DNA from: Massospora cicadina
Lineage: Eukaryota > Entomophthoromycota > Entomophthoromycetes > Entomophthorales > Entomophthoraceae
Direction: 5' to 3'
Length of the DNA: 64,000 nucleotides
NCBI GenBank assembly: GCA_022478985.1
Contig: JAKSZP010008052.1
Coordinates: forward strand, 94,471 to 158,470
Shown here in pieces: positions 34,431-46,479 of this stretch (its first letter is position 1; each line of letters opens with the position of its first letter). The translations under genes were made by a program, and so were the position numbers. Below the pieces are notes generated by a model. The model made no database searches and was not told the DNA's origin. It saw only the letters and a program-made list of their open reading frames with translations.

Positions 34431-34790
34431 TGGGCAAATTTGTGGACATAGGTAGACAGATTGGTAAGCTGACTATAGGCTCAGGAAGGGTTCAAGCCTC
34501 ATAGGGGTACATTAGAAGGTCCTCTACAGAAGAATTTCTTTCTCATGAAGAAATATCTCCAGGGTTTATTATGCCGTAAGTTAAGTCTCTCACTACTTCA
34601 GCTGCAGGCCAGGTAAGGCGAAGAGATTCTGATATAAGGATTCATTAAAACTGCACTCCTTCAAAAGATATGGTTAAGGCTATTCATAAGGTCACCTTCT
34701 GCTCCATCTCCGTTTCTAACCCATCAGGTAACACTTTCTGTGGGTGCGCCCTCCATTTTGGTGATAATTAAACGTGTGGTGTACAGGAAG

Positions 34791-34808
34791 CCCCTGTAGT
34801 GAGCACCA
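34791..34808 (-). promoter_or_regulatory. Gyp-5 primer-binding site
   Basis: On the minus strand TGGTGCTCACTACAGGGG lies three bases after the 5' LTR end CCCACA. It is complementary to a tRNA 3' end reading ..GTGAGCACCA. I take it as the best-preserved version of the site shared by four families here. Confidence 0.8.
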
Positions 34809-34811
34809 CAT

Positions 34812-35485
34812 TGTGGGAATCCATCTAGTTACTGCTCGCTGGTGCTGATATTTAGCCAGATTTACCAAAACTACTTGTTTTTAAATTATTTTACCAATTA
34901 ATATGGCGAACTATCTATATCAAACTAACAAATAATTCTAAAAATATATTTTTACAAATAGGAGCTTGGGTGTGAAAGAAAGATCTTTTATTAGATGCCT
35001 TCCTATAATATTTAGGGACATTAAAGATAGTAGTGGATAAAGAATTAAACTCAGTATTGGTGGGGTATTGAGGCTTAGACATTTTAACATTTCAACTAAT
35101 CAGCACTCCGTAAATTCTCCTCATCTTGTCTAGATTGACCTGCTATGTTTGGTCCATTGCAGTTAGAATAAAACCATGGGGCAGAGATTTTATATAACGC
35201 ATCTAAACATTCATTTTAAATGTAAGCTTCTTACTGAAGATCTCCACTGGATTTGGCTCATGATTGGTGCTTGGGCGCCCCTCCAACACAGATGGGAATT
35301 TCGCCAAGGGTTGGGATAGAAAAGGGCAACTTGATCTTCCCTGGTCAATGAAAAGCGAGGAGCAGAAAAATTACTCAGAGTCAAATCATTTGTGCTGAGA
35401 GTCAGGAAATTTTGTATGTATTAATTTCCGATTTTTTCCACCCAAAACACTCTTCTCTAAAAGCTGAGAGGGCGATTTTATGACA
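34812..35485 (-). repeat. Gyp-5 5' LTR
   Basis: Partner of the left LTR without the SINE; in plus-strand reading it starts TGTGGGAATCCATCTAG. The SINE target AAAACTACTTGTTTTTA is present once here. The right end is approximate, because the last dozen bases differ between the copies. Confidence 0.88.
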
Positions 35486-38060
35486 TTTTGTGATATAATG
35501 TAATTCAAGGTAATTGCTTTAATAAACCACAAAACAATCTACTTATGCACTTATCTATTCACAAACTGAACCAATATTTATCTATATTGGTGACCCATTG
35601 CAAGGACATTCCTCAGCTGTTCATAGATTCGCTGACTACATGGATTATGTTGCCATTCAGATGATTAGTCAGCTCCTCTATTTATGGTAGGTGTTGTTTT
35701 TTTAAAGTTAGTTATATTGGATGAATGCGTATATTTCTTAGAAACTGCATCCAGCCACTATTTATAAATCCATTATAGCTTTTCTGGCCTCCATGAAATC
35801 CGCCATACTTACAATATCAATTTGTTGAAAGACTATGTTCTCTGGGAATGTCAGTGTTGAAATTTTACTTCTTTAAGTGACTAGTTCTTTGTTTCTTATA
35901 TAGATATGGAATGTTGGATATTAGACTTTGAAAATGATGGGAATAATATTGACCATTTAAATCCTGTGACAGAATTGACTCCTAGACCCAAGAAGAGGTT
36001 AAATTAATTACTTTGATTAATCATATGGAAAAATGATAGTCAGAAAGGCTAAAATCAATAATAATAATCTGCCAGACCAAAACAAGCTTAAAGTACCCAA
36101 GAGGAAATCCTGACTAATTAACTTGAAGAATTATTAGGTTGTCAAAAACCCATTAAATCAAGTGGCACATGAGGCAGTAAATTAATAAAACATGAAAAGG
36201 GTAAAAATCAATAATCTGCCAAACAATTGACCTAAGTGATACCAAGTCTCATCTGACTTGGTTCATTCACCTTCCTTTTTTTTATAAAAATATGCTACAA
36301 AGGAAGTGTATAATCTGCCATGCATTGCCTGATTAAGAGCCTTCCATTCAGATTTACCACTCTATTGACTTCATTAATTCTTTTCTTATGGGTTTTACAT
36401 TGTTACTATGATATACAAACCCCTATTCTATAATACATGAAAGTTATGTCACTAATTATATATCTCATTCAAATACTTGACTTAAATAACTCTATCTGGC
36501 CATAATTACCATAGGAAAGATACTCTGGCTTATGGGACTTATGTGGTGAATTGGTACTTAAAAAATAAATAATATACTTTTTTGTGCATCTTAAGCGGTA
36601 AAAGTATAGACAGTTGGGATTCTTGGGCATAGCACTATTGAGCTCAAAAATTGAAGCCCAACTAAAGAGTTGCAGTTTCCTATTGTATAAAGAGAACAGA
36701 TTAAAACATAGTGCTATGTAATATATTCTCTAGAAATTCAATACTGGAGGCTGTATTCTTCTTGTCACTCAGGTACTATGGCTAATCTCTATACAATCTC
36801 TTATTGATAACGTAAAATTCTTTGGTGTGATACAATAAAAAGTATAAAATGTTAGATAGTTTTAATAATAATAGTAATGATTGATAGCAATGTAAAGTAA
36901 ATTCTTCTAGGATGTTAAAAGACTGTTTTTCTTATGACAAATTGAATTTTTAGTTAAAGTTACTTCTGGTGCTGAATGTGTATTTACCCTTAAATCCTCT
37001 CCTTGTACCACCACTTAACCAGTAGCTCACATGAAGAATTTCTGAATTATCTCTTCATGTAAGAGGCTTCCTTATGTACACTCAGCTCCACCTCTGTAGT
37101 TAATCCTTTCTAGCGCTAGTAAATAGTTCTAAGACAGCACCTCATCATGGTGCATTTCAAAAAAACAATGCTGCCAATCCTATGAATTCTGAAATTTGAC
37201 ACCCATGCATTTAAACGCCACCAAATTAAAGCTTAGTTAAATAATAACTTAATTTAAAACAAAAAATTGATTTTGATTCTCCTAAAAGACTCTAATACTA
37301 GGTATTGAATCATATTTTTTTAATTGGCAAAGCAAAGCACAACTCTTCAGCTTTTCTTTGCTTTTTATATAAATTTATAAATTAAAAATTGCCTTTTTTT
37401 ATAAATTGGAGTCACCTGCTTAGGCGTGGAGACTTAGTTTTAAATCCAATCTAAAAAAAACTAATAATTTCGAAATCATACCAGTCAATTATTCACAATT
37501 CCACTGTGATGACTGGATTATAATTGGAAGGTTGACTCTTCATTAAAATTAAAATGTCAGGGCATGCTGGCCACAGATTGTCATTGTTTTATGAAATTTC
37601 GATATGTCTATTAAGTAAGTATTGATATATCTGACTTCCTCCCTTATTGATAAATATTATTTTTTTCAGTTACTCTATCATTGTTATGAAGACATAGTTT
37701 CATCGTTTTTGGTAACTAGACTCATAGCTGAGGAAGTTTCTTCCGCTGCAATGATCTCAGCCATCCTTGTTAGCAAACATCTCAATGGGTTTGACCAAAA
37801 TGTTAGTCTTTTATCTACTAGCATAAACTAAATTTCTACTTCCCTAAGAAGAGGTATTAGACACAAACAATAAAAGTCCCAAAGCCTTAGATATTATAGT
37901 GTTAAATAATATTTTATTTTTCATATAAATAATAATTTTTAGCATATCATAAAGTTCTTTGAATAGTTGGAATATATTTTTTACTGCTTATTATATTTTA
38001 TTATATTGCCTTTCTTTTCTCCTAAGCGTCACTTATATAGCAAAGGAAGATTTAAGTTGA
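35486..38060. other. AT-rich stretch with no recognisable gene
   Basis: No domain, tRNA or paired LTR was found on either strand. Two near-repeats containing AAAATCAATAAT(AAT)AATCTGCCA occur at about 36051-36074 and 36205-36220. A TATAAAAATATGC sequence sits near 36283. The 69-codon frame at 37622-37831 has no supporting features. This may be target DNA predating the surrounding insertions, or an element too old to read. Confidence 0.4.
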
Positions 38061-38095
38061 ATTTGAACATCCAATAATCACTACAGAAGGAAAAG

Positions 38096-39260
38096 ATGCA
38101 CAAAGCCAATCAGAAGTCCTGGGCGAACATCACAAGGGGTGGTAACTCCACCAATGTGTCATTCCCTAAGGGCATCAAACGCTCTCACAAGGAGCTCCTT
38201 GTTAGCCACGCAAACCAGACCAAATGAAAGATGCAAGTCCCTACTGAAGGGTACTTGAAAATGCTACATCAGCATATGCTCTACAATAATATATGCCACT
38301 CACTCCCCTCCTCCTCTGTTAAGAATGGGGTAGGAGTTAATTTCAGGGCCAAACACCTGGAGATCTTGTTAGTAATTTCTAAAAAAGAAAAGTTATTTTT
38401 TGAAAAATGCCTTTTTTATCAGGCAAGAATATTGTTGGTGATTTGTAGATATTGGCTTTGCCACAGTGGAGCAGGTGGATGCCGCGGCAAAGGTCATTAT
38501 CAAGGTAACCATCAAAGGTGTGGCCCACCATGTCAAGGTTCACTTTACCCGCTGGAACAAGGAGATTGACCTCTTCATCTCCTTTATGGATCTCCAACCA
38601 ATCTCCCCTGCGACTTTGTTAAAACAGAGCTGATCAAAGTCCTTGAGAAGTATGGAAGAGTGAAGCAGTTTGAGCTTCAGCGCTTCCACCTCATTCCAGA
38701 AATCTGCAGAAGGAAGGCAATTGCGGTTATTGACTCCAAGCCCAAAGTAGAAGCTAATCCCAAACCTAATCCCATTCGTTGCATAATTCATCTTGCTGGA
38801 GGGACAAGCATCCAACCCCTTTGAAGTTACCCCAGAGAAGGCTCCACCCATCTGCCAGCACTGCCAGGCGCTTGGTCATCAGGCCCATGCATGCCCTGCC
38901 ATAGGCAAGCATCAGGAGGAGGAGGACCCAGAGGAAATGACTGAAACTGATAGAAATTTTGTGAAACTTAAGGTGGTGACAACCCAGTTCAACAGGGAGG
39001 AGCATGGTGAGTACCAGATCATCAAAAAGGTCACCGCTAAACAATTCAGAGTGGAGGAAAAAGTAAAAAATTGATCATAGGCCAGAGTAAGGGCCATGGA
39101 AGATAAAAAAGTGAATCAGATTTTGGAAATAACCAACAATGTTGAAAACTCAAACTGTTTTAATATCCTGAGGGAGACCCCCAAGAAGTCAATTGAGGGG
39201 ACAGTGAACCAGCAGATGCAGGCAGCGACACAGGGGCAAACGCAGCCCAAGGGTTAGAGA
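38096..39260 (+). pseudogene. LINE-A ORF1 with CCHC knuckle
   Basis: ORF1 proteins of LINEs bind the element RNA. The ATG at 38096 opens HKANQKSWANITRGGNST and a basic segment up to a stop near 38226. Later pieces in shifted frames include HHVKVHFTRWNKEIDLFIS (38520-38580), ELIKVLEKYGRVKQFELQ (38620-38680), and the knuckle CQHCQALGHQAHAC (38853-38894, spacing C-x2-C-x4-H-x4-C, intact), followed by a Glu-rich tail. The order of a nucleic-acid-binding middle part and a C-terminal knuckle matches fungal LINE ORF1 proteins. Confidence 0.82.
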
Positions 39261-39524
39261 AATGAACTGGTGCTGGTTCAGGATAGATTTAACAACTCTG
39301 GTCACTTAACTATAGTCTCAACGAAAAATTCTTAAAATAAAGGTTATAAAAATTTTCAGGATGGTCCAGCTACAAATAGAGTGAGCACTACCTCAGCTCA
39401 TCTCAGCTCGGTGGCTCAGAATTCCTGACCAGGTACTTGAAGCTCAAATCACCTGAATTGTAATAGAGCTGGGTCAAATATCCTGGAACTATCCAATTAA
39501 GGAGGATTGGCCAGATTAGGTAAT

Positions 39525-40020
39525 CCAATCACAATAGAAACGTTCAATATTGCAGGGCTGAAGGCCGCCACATCCCAGCCCAAGAAAAACAAGCATCTGA
39601 AAAACCTCCGGCCAACATCCTGGTGATCCAGAAGAGTCATTGCCTGATTGGGGAGGAACATGAGTGGACCTGGATGCTCCTCCCAAACTTCTCAACTTGA
39701 TCCACACTCTGCAGAAATATGATCAAACCAGGCATGGGCATCACCATCAAATATTCAACTGATCACCTAGGGGGGAGAGTTCTGGCCATCACAATCACCT
39801 GGAAAGAAAAAAGTACACCTTGGTCAACACCTATGCCCCCTGCATCCCTGGTGAACGTGCACTTTCTTCGAGGAGGTGACTAATTTACCACTACCAGAAA
39901 ATGACAATCTCCTAGGGGGCATGAACTGTTGGCTCAAAAGGACCACATATAGATGGCCCTCGGACATCAATCATTACTAAGGACACCAGGAACTTTCATC
40001 ACTCATGTACGCAATGGGAG
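39525..40020 (+). pseudogene. LINE-A ORF2, AP-like endonuclease domain
   Basis: The N-terminus ITIETFNIAGLKAA is the first motif of the exonuclease-endonuclease-phosphatase fold ('i.t.NvrGL'). Next come LKNLRPT and a block reading IQKSHC, in place of 'Qe.h', then GITIKYS and LVNTYAP (the 'l.vvnvYaP' motif, near 39820-39840) in other frames. This enzyme nicks target DNA for reverse transcription. Frameshifts occur about every 100 bp. Confidence 0.78.
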
Positions 40021-40905
40021 TTATTGATGAATGCCCAAAGGGCGTGCCAACCCTTGAGCATATGACAAGGCCACACTTCAGAGAGGGCGAGCTGCTCTCA
40101 ATGATGCGCATCAACCTAATCTGCATCCCAGAGACCCTTGAGTGCATGGTAAGAAACTTTGAAACAGTTATTGTCACCCACTTGGACTATCAGCTGGTAA
40201 GGAATATCTTGAGGTCAGAGATGCGGGCACAACTGTGCCCAAAATGGGAAAAGATACCCACAAACTGTGAATAACGCCAACTTTGCCCACTGGCTAGCAG
40301 TACAAACCCTGTCCATCGATGTGAGGGACCCCCTCAGCAAAGACCCAATCCAGACCTGGGGACGTCTGAAAGCTAAAATGGTTGCTACCGCAAAATGCAC
40401 ATCCTCCAGGAGGCGTGTGGCCGAGGTGTCAGCCCTTCAAAGGATGATCAACCAACGAACACATCATGAGAAGAATGCCCCCAACTGGGCCACAGCACCA
40501 ATTGGATGAGGGAATGGGTTTAGTTGACCCTCAAGATCTAAGGTTTCAGCAAGCCCATGAATGGCTCACGTTACAGGTGGGAGCAAAACTGGCGGCTGAA
40601 GGTGAAAAATCATCCAGATTCTTCATGCGCCAGTTCACCACTTAGAAATCTTAGACCTAATGCGATGCTCTGTCCATACAAAATGGCACTGTAGCGCGTT
40701 CCCCAGAGGCACTAGTGGAAATAACCCATGAAACTATACAAAAGTATACTCAAAAAAGGGAGCAATAACTCAGGACGTTAAATCCTTCCTTTCAAGGGCG
40801 AAGCCACCCCTGACCCTGGACACATCGGCCCTCACAGCACCAATAATGAGGGAGGAGCTCAACGCAGCAATTAAGAGTCTTCCCTGGCGGAAGAGTCCAG
40901 GACTC
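40021..40905 (+). pseudogene. LINE-A ORF2, linker and start of reverse transcriptase
   Basis: The tail of the endonuclease is followed by THLDYQLVRNIL near 40177-40212 ('sDH..v...l' position). Then come EKSSRFFMRQF (about 40605-40640), ALSIQNGTVARSP, a helical IQKYTQKRE region, and finally MREELNAAIKSLPWRKSPG at 40845-40900. The last is the opening motif of a LINE RT ('ai..lp.gKSPGpDGip'). The coding sequence is cut here by Gyp-6; a GACTC/GACCC duplication flanks the insertion. Confidence 0.85.
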
Positions 40906-41453
40906 TGATGAGATTCCTACCAAAATGGCAGATTCAAAAGCCAAATGACAGGTATTGATCCTGATCTGACCAAAAAGCCCAAACTTATGTTTGGCACAAT
41001 CCCCAATGAAAGCTGACGATTATTAAAGTTGAAGATCAACCCCAAATAACACAGTCAAATCCTGCTCCCTTGGAGATACCCAACATTAGGGTTCAAACCT
41101 GAGTCATGAGAAAAGCACAAGCAATTCAACCAAGATAATTGGGCTGCCACCAAATCCCTGATTCAGTCATTTTAGATCTTAGCTTGGACTTCTTAAATTT
41201 TCCCCAGGATACCTCCCCAATTACCCTTATATATAGCTCGTATTGAGCTAATAAACTTTATTCTTTTTCTCCTTTTTGCAATTTTAAGTAAAAATTGTAT
41301 CTACTTGAATTTGCCTCACCAGACTTGTTATCTGTATCAACAAGACTTCTCAACCAAGAGAAACAACAAGGTAAGTATCCAATACCCTTGGGCTTTGGGT
41401 CAACTGGACTACATACAACATAGGATCCATGGTGTCAAACCGTGATCCTGAAA
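40906..41453 (+). repeat. Gyp-6 5' LTR
   Basis: It aligns with the split 3' LTR through shared runs such as CAAAAAGCCC, GGGCTGCCACCAAATC, GATACCTCCCCAATTACCCT and AAAATTGTATCTACTTG. A promoter-like TTATATATAGC (about 41226-41236) is followed some 20 bp later by AATAAA, the usual close TATA and poly(A) arrangement of short fungal LTRs. Confidence 0.88.
41226..41260 (+). promoter_or_regulatory. TATA-like box and AATAAA signal in Gyp-6 LTR
   Basis: TTATATATAGC and, downstream, AATAAACTTTATT. Both are also present, slightly altered, in the 3' LTR (57507-57545), so they predate the divergence of the two LTRs. Confidence 0.5.
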
Positions 41454-41457
41454 AAAC

Positions 41458-41475
41458 TGGTGCTCCCTACCAGGT
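41458..41475 (+). promoter_or_regulatory. Gyp-6 primer-binding site
   Basis: TGGTGCTCCCTACCAGGT lies four bases after the LTR end. It starts with the same TGGTGCTC as Gyp-5 and keeps the following CTAC..GG. It is the priming site for minus-strand synthesis. Confidence 0.7.
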
Positions 41476-41523
41476 TGCACCCCAAGTTCACAGTGAAAAA
41501 TTATAGAAATAAACAACAAAAAT

Positions 41524-43680
41524 ATGGATAATAACGATTCTGTTTCATAAAACTCCTCAGATCATGAAGTCTTCCATCTCAGCGACTGGACAATCAACAT
41601 GAATGTTGGCAATACTGTGTCCGCCATGGTCCGCCAGCTAAAGCGGGCGCCAGAAAAATGCTTCCCCAAAGCTCCCTCGCCATCTGATATGGCTTCCTAG
41701 GCTGATAACCTAGGGTATATATTAGGAATTTTTTTAATTTATGATAATCCCTTTGTTTGTCCCATTTGTGAATAAAGATGCGTGGCGGCTCCCCCTTTTG
41801 GGTTTCTCCACTAGTACTAAAAAATGTTAGCAATACTATGACCAACCACAATATTCTCTTTCACCCTTCTACGGAAGTGAACCTCCATGCTCCATCTGTC
41901 AGACAATACAGCTTACAACTATCCGACTTCGCTGAAACTCTCCAGCTCCTTTTATCTGGGGCCTTTGTCCCTGGGGGCTGAGCCAATAGAAAAAGATCTC
42001 TTGCCATGCCAGCCTCCATGATGAATTTAGCTCAATGTTTTTCGCTTGATATATAATAAGTTGGAGCTGGACGTATGGAACGCTATCTGCGTCACTTTTT
42101 CCATCCCACTTTATACTATTTGCTTCAAGTAGCGGGGTTTCATAATCAAGAATTACTCTGCAACTTGCAGCTATTGGAGACCATACAATCGCAGCTCATC
42201 CAGCTCTATCAATCTGCTTCCCAGTTTGGCAATGAAAATTGAAATGTTATTGTGGAAAATTGGCAGCTTATTAATAAAAAACAATATGTGCTCACCCGCT
42301 TTGATCAAGGAGTCATGAGTTTCGTTTGGACGGAACTCACAACTCGCTTTAGTCAACTAGAGGTTGTTATCCATAATTAAGTCATAGATTATACCAGCGA
42401 AGTATGCTCCAAGTTTGATAACTTTATCACCTCTATTGATGAGCGCTTCCAAACCTTGGAGGAAATGATCTACGAATTAAGAGAAGGCCAGATTATTTTT
42501 TATAACTCTGGGCTTCAAGGAGGGCCTGGTGATCATGGAACTCCCAGTTATGATGGATGGGAAGGTGAACGAGGACCCCCTGGTCATGATGGACAATATG
42601 GAGGAAGGGGAACCCCTGGGCCCAGAGGTCCCCCAGGACCCAGTGGTGACCCCAGAATCCCTGATGAACGCCTTCAGGCATAAATCCAACAAATAAAAAA
42701 AATCTTGATATCCAATTAGGCCGCATCACCCAAGGAGCCCAACTTACTCATGATGGAGTTCCTCTCTCCCAAAGCTTCCTTAATTGTTCACTACAAACGC
42801 CTTGGGACCTTAGCAACTCTAACTGCTTGATATTTGGATTGGAGCAGCGAGTGCTCACCACTGAACAACATCAATTCGACCTCCAAGCTGTCAATAACGC
42901 TTTAAAAATGAAGTACACTAATTAAATCAACTCATTACCACAAAATCAGCTCTCAGTGCTGCCCACGAATGAGTATATTGAATAGTTGTCAATCTTAACA
43001 ATCTGTGGAGACAAGTAGATGCGCTTCAACCTCAAGCGTATACCTAAGATACCGCCTCTTTAATAGGTAAGAGCTGTCCCCTTATCAGTTCATGTTATTT
43101 ATCCTCCAACCCCAAGTGGTACAATTAACCTTCGGTTAAAGAAAAATATGTCCCTGAAGAGAAAAAAATTTCTCTTATACTGCTATGAAAGCTTATGGAG
43201 GAAGCGACTGAACAGCAAATGTCTTAAAAACTTGACTAACTGTCTTATCCGTATGGCTCAAGACATTATGGTCCCCATCTGATGCATTGCTGTACTTGGA
43301 CTGATGCCAAGACTGCTTTGCTTCAGGAATTTGGGAGTGACTTAACCTTGGTCAACCAAAAACAGACCTTTATGGTATCAGCCTTAATCAGGGGGAAACT
43401 ATCAGTGAACTCACTCACCATTTTTACCTCAAAGCACAACTCTGGGTGCAGGGAATCATCTTACGTTAAAAGACGCCATCACCACTGCGTTTTTGGCGTT
43501 TAAAACTATGCTTAATATTTTTACCTTATCTTAAAGTGGTGAAGTCTAACTTAACGTCCCTCCTCCATATTAAAGAGGGTATATTGGAAATTTCAGCTGA
43601 ACTACACAAACCTGTTGGGCCACCTGTTCTAACACCGATATGCCCCAGTTCCAAGTATTAGCATTACACCCCTAATTAGC
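41524..43680 (+). pseudogene. gag: Gyp-6 gag remnant with collagen-like tract
   Basis: The likely start is the ATG at 41524, giving MDNNDSVS and later SDHEVFHLSDWTINMNVGN. After several frameshifts the frame at 42456-42683 encodes, from about 42507, a run of Gly-X-Y triplets rich in Pro and Asp (GLQGGPGDHGTP, then GERGPPGHDG, then GTPGPRGPPGPSGDP), some 45 residues. Downstream lies a helical part and a Gag-type segment near 43282-43440 (LLQEFGSDLTLVNQKQTFM, then ELTHHFYLKAQLW-like sequence in another frame). Collagen-like repeats are not usual in retrotransposon Gag proteins. Confidence 0.72.
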
Positions 43681-44460
43681 CTAAACCTGAATTATGTGCT
43701 TTCATTGCAGAAGAAACAACCACACAATAGCTGATTTCCGCATCCTTCAATGTAAGTCAGTAAAAAATCAATCAGTATAGGGAAAGAGGCTCCCTATGCT
43801 GACGGAAAACAAGTGCCTCAAGACCCTTGTTCTATATTTTTTTGTATCCCCAGTACTTCCGGTTGTTTTTATTAGCTTCCCGTCAGAAGTTGAAGTCCAT
43901 CTGTCTATTAAAGAAAATAAAAACCTCCAGCTTACTTACTTCTATGTTGGTCTGTTACCCAACAAATTTTAGTGTCAGTTCTTCTATCGTCTGCCAAGAC
44001 TTGGCAGATAAAACTTTTAAACGCATTGACCAACCTGAGCATGGCCTCCTAAGAATCCTACGCTTGCTTCACTGCAAATCCCTAATGACAGTCTATTAGC
44101 TATCAACTCCCAATTTGGATTGTCAGTAGTTTGTGTCGAAATAGTATTCCATAAGGTTAAAGTCCTGGCAATAATTGACACTGGTTCTCTGGTTAACGTT
44201 AAATCCTCCTGGCTTATCCAAAATATAAAAATGGCTCCATACTTGTTTCATGAGCTGAATATGTGACGGCAGGTAGTCAGTCTACTAAGGCGATAGGAGC
44301 CTATTCTGCTTTACCCCTTCATTTTGGGAAGTTATTAATTACTGCCCCCACTGTTGCGCTAGAAAAAAATAACTACAAGTTTTTTATTAGGTCTACTGAT
44401 GTGGAGCTTAACTGCATCATCAACCACAAGAGAAAAACCTATCCCTACTAGGGTATCAGA
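43681..44460 (+). pseudogene. Gyp-6 zinc knuckle and aspartic protease remnant
   Basis: At about 43697-43760 the sequence reads CFHCRRNNHTIAD, the first three ligands of a CCHC knuckle with the last Cys replaced. Then, near 44140-44200, comes VFHKVKVLAIIDTGSLVNV with the DTG triad intact at 44177-44185. The C-terminal part of the protease is in the frame 44263-44451 (HFGKLLITAPTVALEKNNYK), which fits 'lrfg.l.v.apavvl....Y'. Frameshifts and stops separate the parts. Confidence 0.8.
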
Positions 44461-44499
44461 TTCTATTAATATTTGAACTCTCCATCAAAGATAAAGGAG

Positions 44500-46385
44500 C
44501 CTTTAAAAACGGACATGCTTACTCAAATACCCATCCTCCTTTTGCAAAATTGAGTACTAAGTTTTAGGGAAAACCTAAGTTACCCCCAGAGGCTGTGGAT
44601 GCCGAAGAGGGGATCCCTCTATATACCCCTCATTTGTATTACAATACCATCGGGTTCACAAGTTAATGTAGATATGGGGATTCAGATTCTTACCCCTCCT
44701 GATCAAATTTTGGAGCTTAGTGGACAACCAAACCCTTCCTATCAAGGAAGAGTTGACTTGACCGGGGATTTTGAACCTGCCTATGGGAAATCTATCTCCA
44801 TTCTATTGATAATTTTACCACTAAAACTCTCCAGGTCCCTCAGCATGACCCTATCACTTATGTAATAATTTTATGTCCCACTAATAGTATTGCCAATGTA
44901 AATTGGTTTGAATCGTTACAGGATTTAGGTTTTGATCCCCCACCCACCAAGCTTTGGTTGAAAGTAGAATTGGGGAAATCTTTCCCCAAACAAACACCAG
45001 GATGTCAAATACCTCCTCAAGGAGTGTAACAATATTTTTTCCTTGAGACTAAGTGATATGGGAAAATGTACAGGGTAATTTATTAAATTGAAACTGAGAA
45101 TCACCCTCCCTATAAATCCTGACCATATTTGAAAATCCAAAGTGGAAGAAGCTCAAGTGTCCTTAGAGTTACAGTAACTGTTGGAGGCCAGGATACTTGT
45201 GCCTTCCAAAAAGTCCATTACTTAACCACTCTTATTAATTTGGAAAAAGGATAATGGTCACCATGTTGTTATGGATTATCACTGCCCCAACTCTATCACT
45301 TGCAAAGTAGTTACCGCCTATTGTGTATAGATGATTCCTTACGCTTAATGTTGGGGTTCCACTATTTCTCAGATATGGATCTCACCAGTGGATACTGGAA
45401 AGTAGATTTTTCACCAGAAGAACGGCAAAATGAGCTCTCATCACAAGTGAAGGATTATTTACCCCACTAAAATGCCTCAGGGGCTGTGTAATGCCCCTGC
45501 TACCTTTCAACGCGCTATGGATGGACTATTAGGCGATTTAAAACGCTCCTGCTTACTAGTTTATCTTAATGATGATATTATTTTCTTGGGAACCTTTACT
45601 GAACATCTAGACCCCATCAGGCAAGTCTTTTAGCGGTTACACCAATTATCGTTAAAACTAAAGCTTCAAAATGCTCTTTCTTCCAGAGTGAGATGGATTT
45701 TTTGGTCATAAGATCAGTAAAGCTGGAATATCTCGATTAATGATAAAGTCTTGGCTATTGCTAAGATGACCCCCCTTAAACCCCTATGAGATGTTCAAGT
45801 TTTCCTAGGAATGGTGGCCTATTATCGCCAATTTATCCCCCATTTCGAAGACACCTTCTGAGCCTCTGGTGTATCTACTGGAGAAAGGAATACCCTTTAA
45901 GTGGAAAGAAGAGCAACATCAGGCCTTCGACCTGCTACATGCCTCTCTCTTCCACTCTCCTGTACTTATTCATCCAAATTTTGATAAGCCCTTCCTCATC
46001 TTTACTGATGCTAGCGATATTGCCATTGTAGCCATACAACTCAGCATGATGAGAGCTTAGTGGACCATCCCATCGCCTACTAAAGCAAGATCTTATCTAA
46101 AGCCAAACGTAATTATAGCGTTACAGAATGCAAATGCTTGGAGGTCCTACTGGCCATTAAGAACTTCCAACCTTTTTATATGGGTAGCATTTTACCATTG
46201 TAACCAATCATGCTTCCTTACATTGGCTACAGCAAATTAAGGACCCAAAGGGAGATTAGCCCAGTGGGCGTTAAAACTTTGAAATTCTGACTTTTTTACT
46301 ATCCACTGACCATGGCAATTCATCAAAACGCAGATTGCCTATCTCGACTTCCCATCTTAACTATAACTGACCCTGAAGAGGATTG
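44500..46385 (+). pseudogene. pol: Gyp-6 reverse transcriptase and RNase H remnant
   Basis: The linker frame 44599-44865 (IPSGSQVNVDMGIQ) precedes RT. The palm starts about 45365 with DLTSGYWKVDF, then PQGLCNAPATFQRAMDGLLG (45478-45540). The catalytic region reads YLNDDII at 45562-45582 instead of YLDDI, so spacing of the aspartates is disturbed. Then come DVQVFLGMVAYYRQFIPHF (45791-45850) and RNase H: TDASDIA (about 46003-46023) then KRNYSVTECKCLEVL and HQNADCLSRLP near 46320-46355. Several frameshifts. Confidence 0.85.
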
Positions 46386-46479
46386 ACTCTACAACCTCCT
46401 ATCCCAACCACAGTTATAAAAGGATAAATTCCTGACCTCCAAAAAGAATTAGTGAACGATCAGCAAATCTCCAAGACAA

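Larger units (their letters stand above)
27766..35485 (-). mobile_element. Gyp-5, Ty3/gypsy element with both LTRs
   Basis: A minus-strand element with an LTR at each end (about 680 and 674 bp once the SINE is discounted). Reading right to left: primer site, gag, DTG protease, RT, RNase H, integrase, polypurine tract. The integrase frame runs almost to the 3' LTR, so there is no extra 3' block as in Gyp-2 and Gyp-7. Candidate duplications TCCTG (27761-27765) and TTTTG (35486-35490) differ at two C/T positions, so the duplication is not proven and the right end may be off by a few bases. Confidence 0.9.
38061..40905 (+). mobile_element. LINE-A, 5' part of a non-LTR retrotransposon
   Basis: ORF1 with a zinc knuckle, then an ORF2 with an AP-type endonuclease and the start of RT. 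The RT is cut at 40905 by Gyp-6 and resumes at 57734, where the motif 'KSPGP.GIP' is completed across the insertion. The remainder (57734-58404) reaches the YADD box and is then cut again by Gyp-8. The 5' end is not defined; 38061 is a round estimate upstream of the ORF1 ATG. The endonuclease plus KAYDRV/YADD RT suggests the Tad-like or a related fungal LINE clade (inference). Confidence 0.85.
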
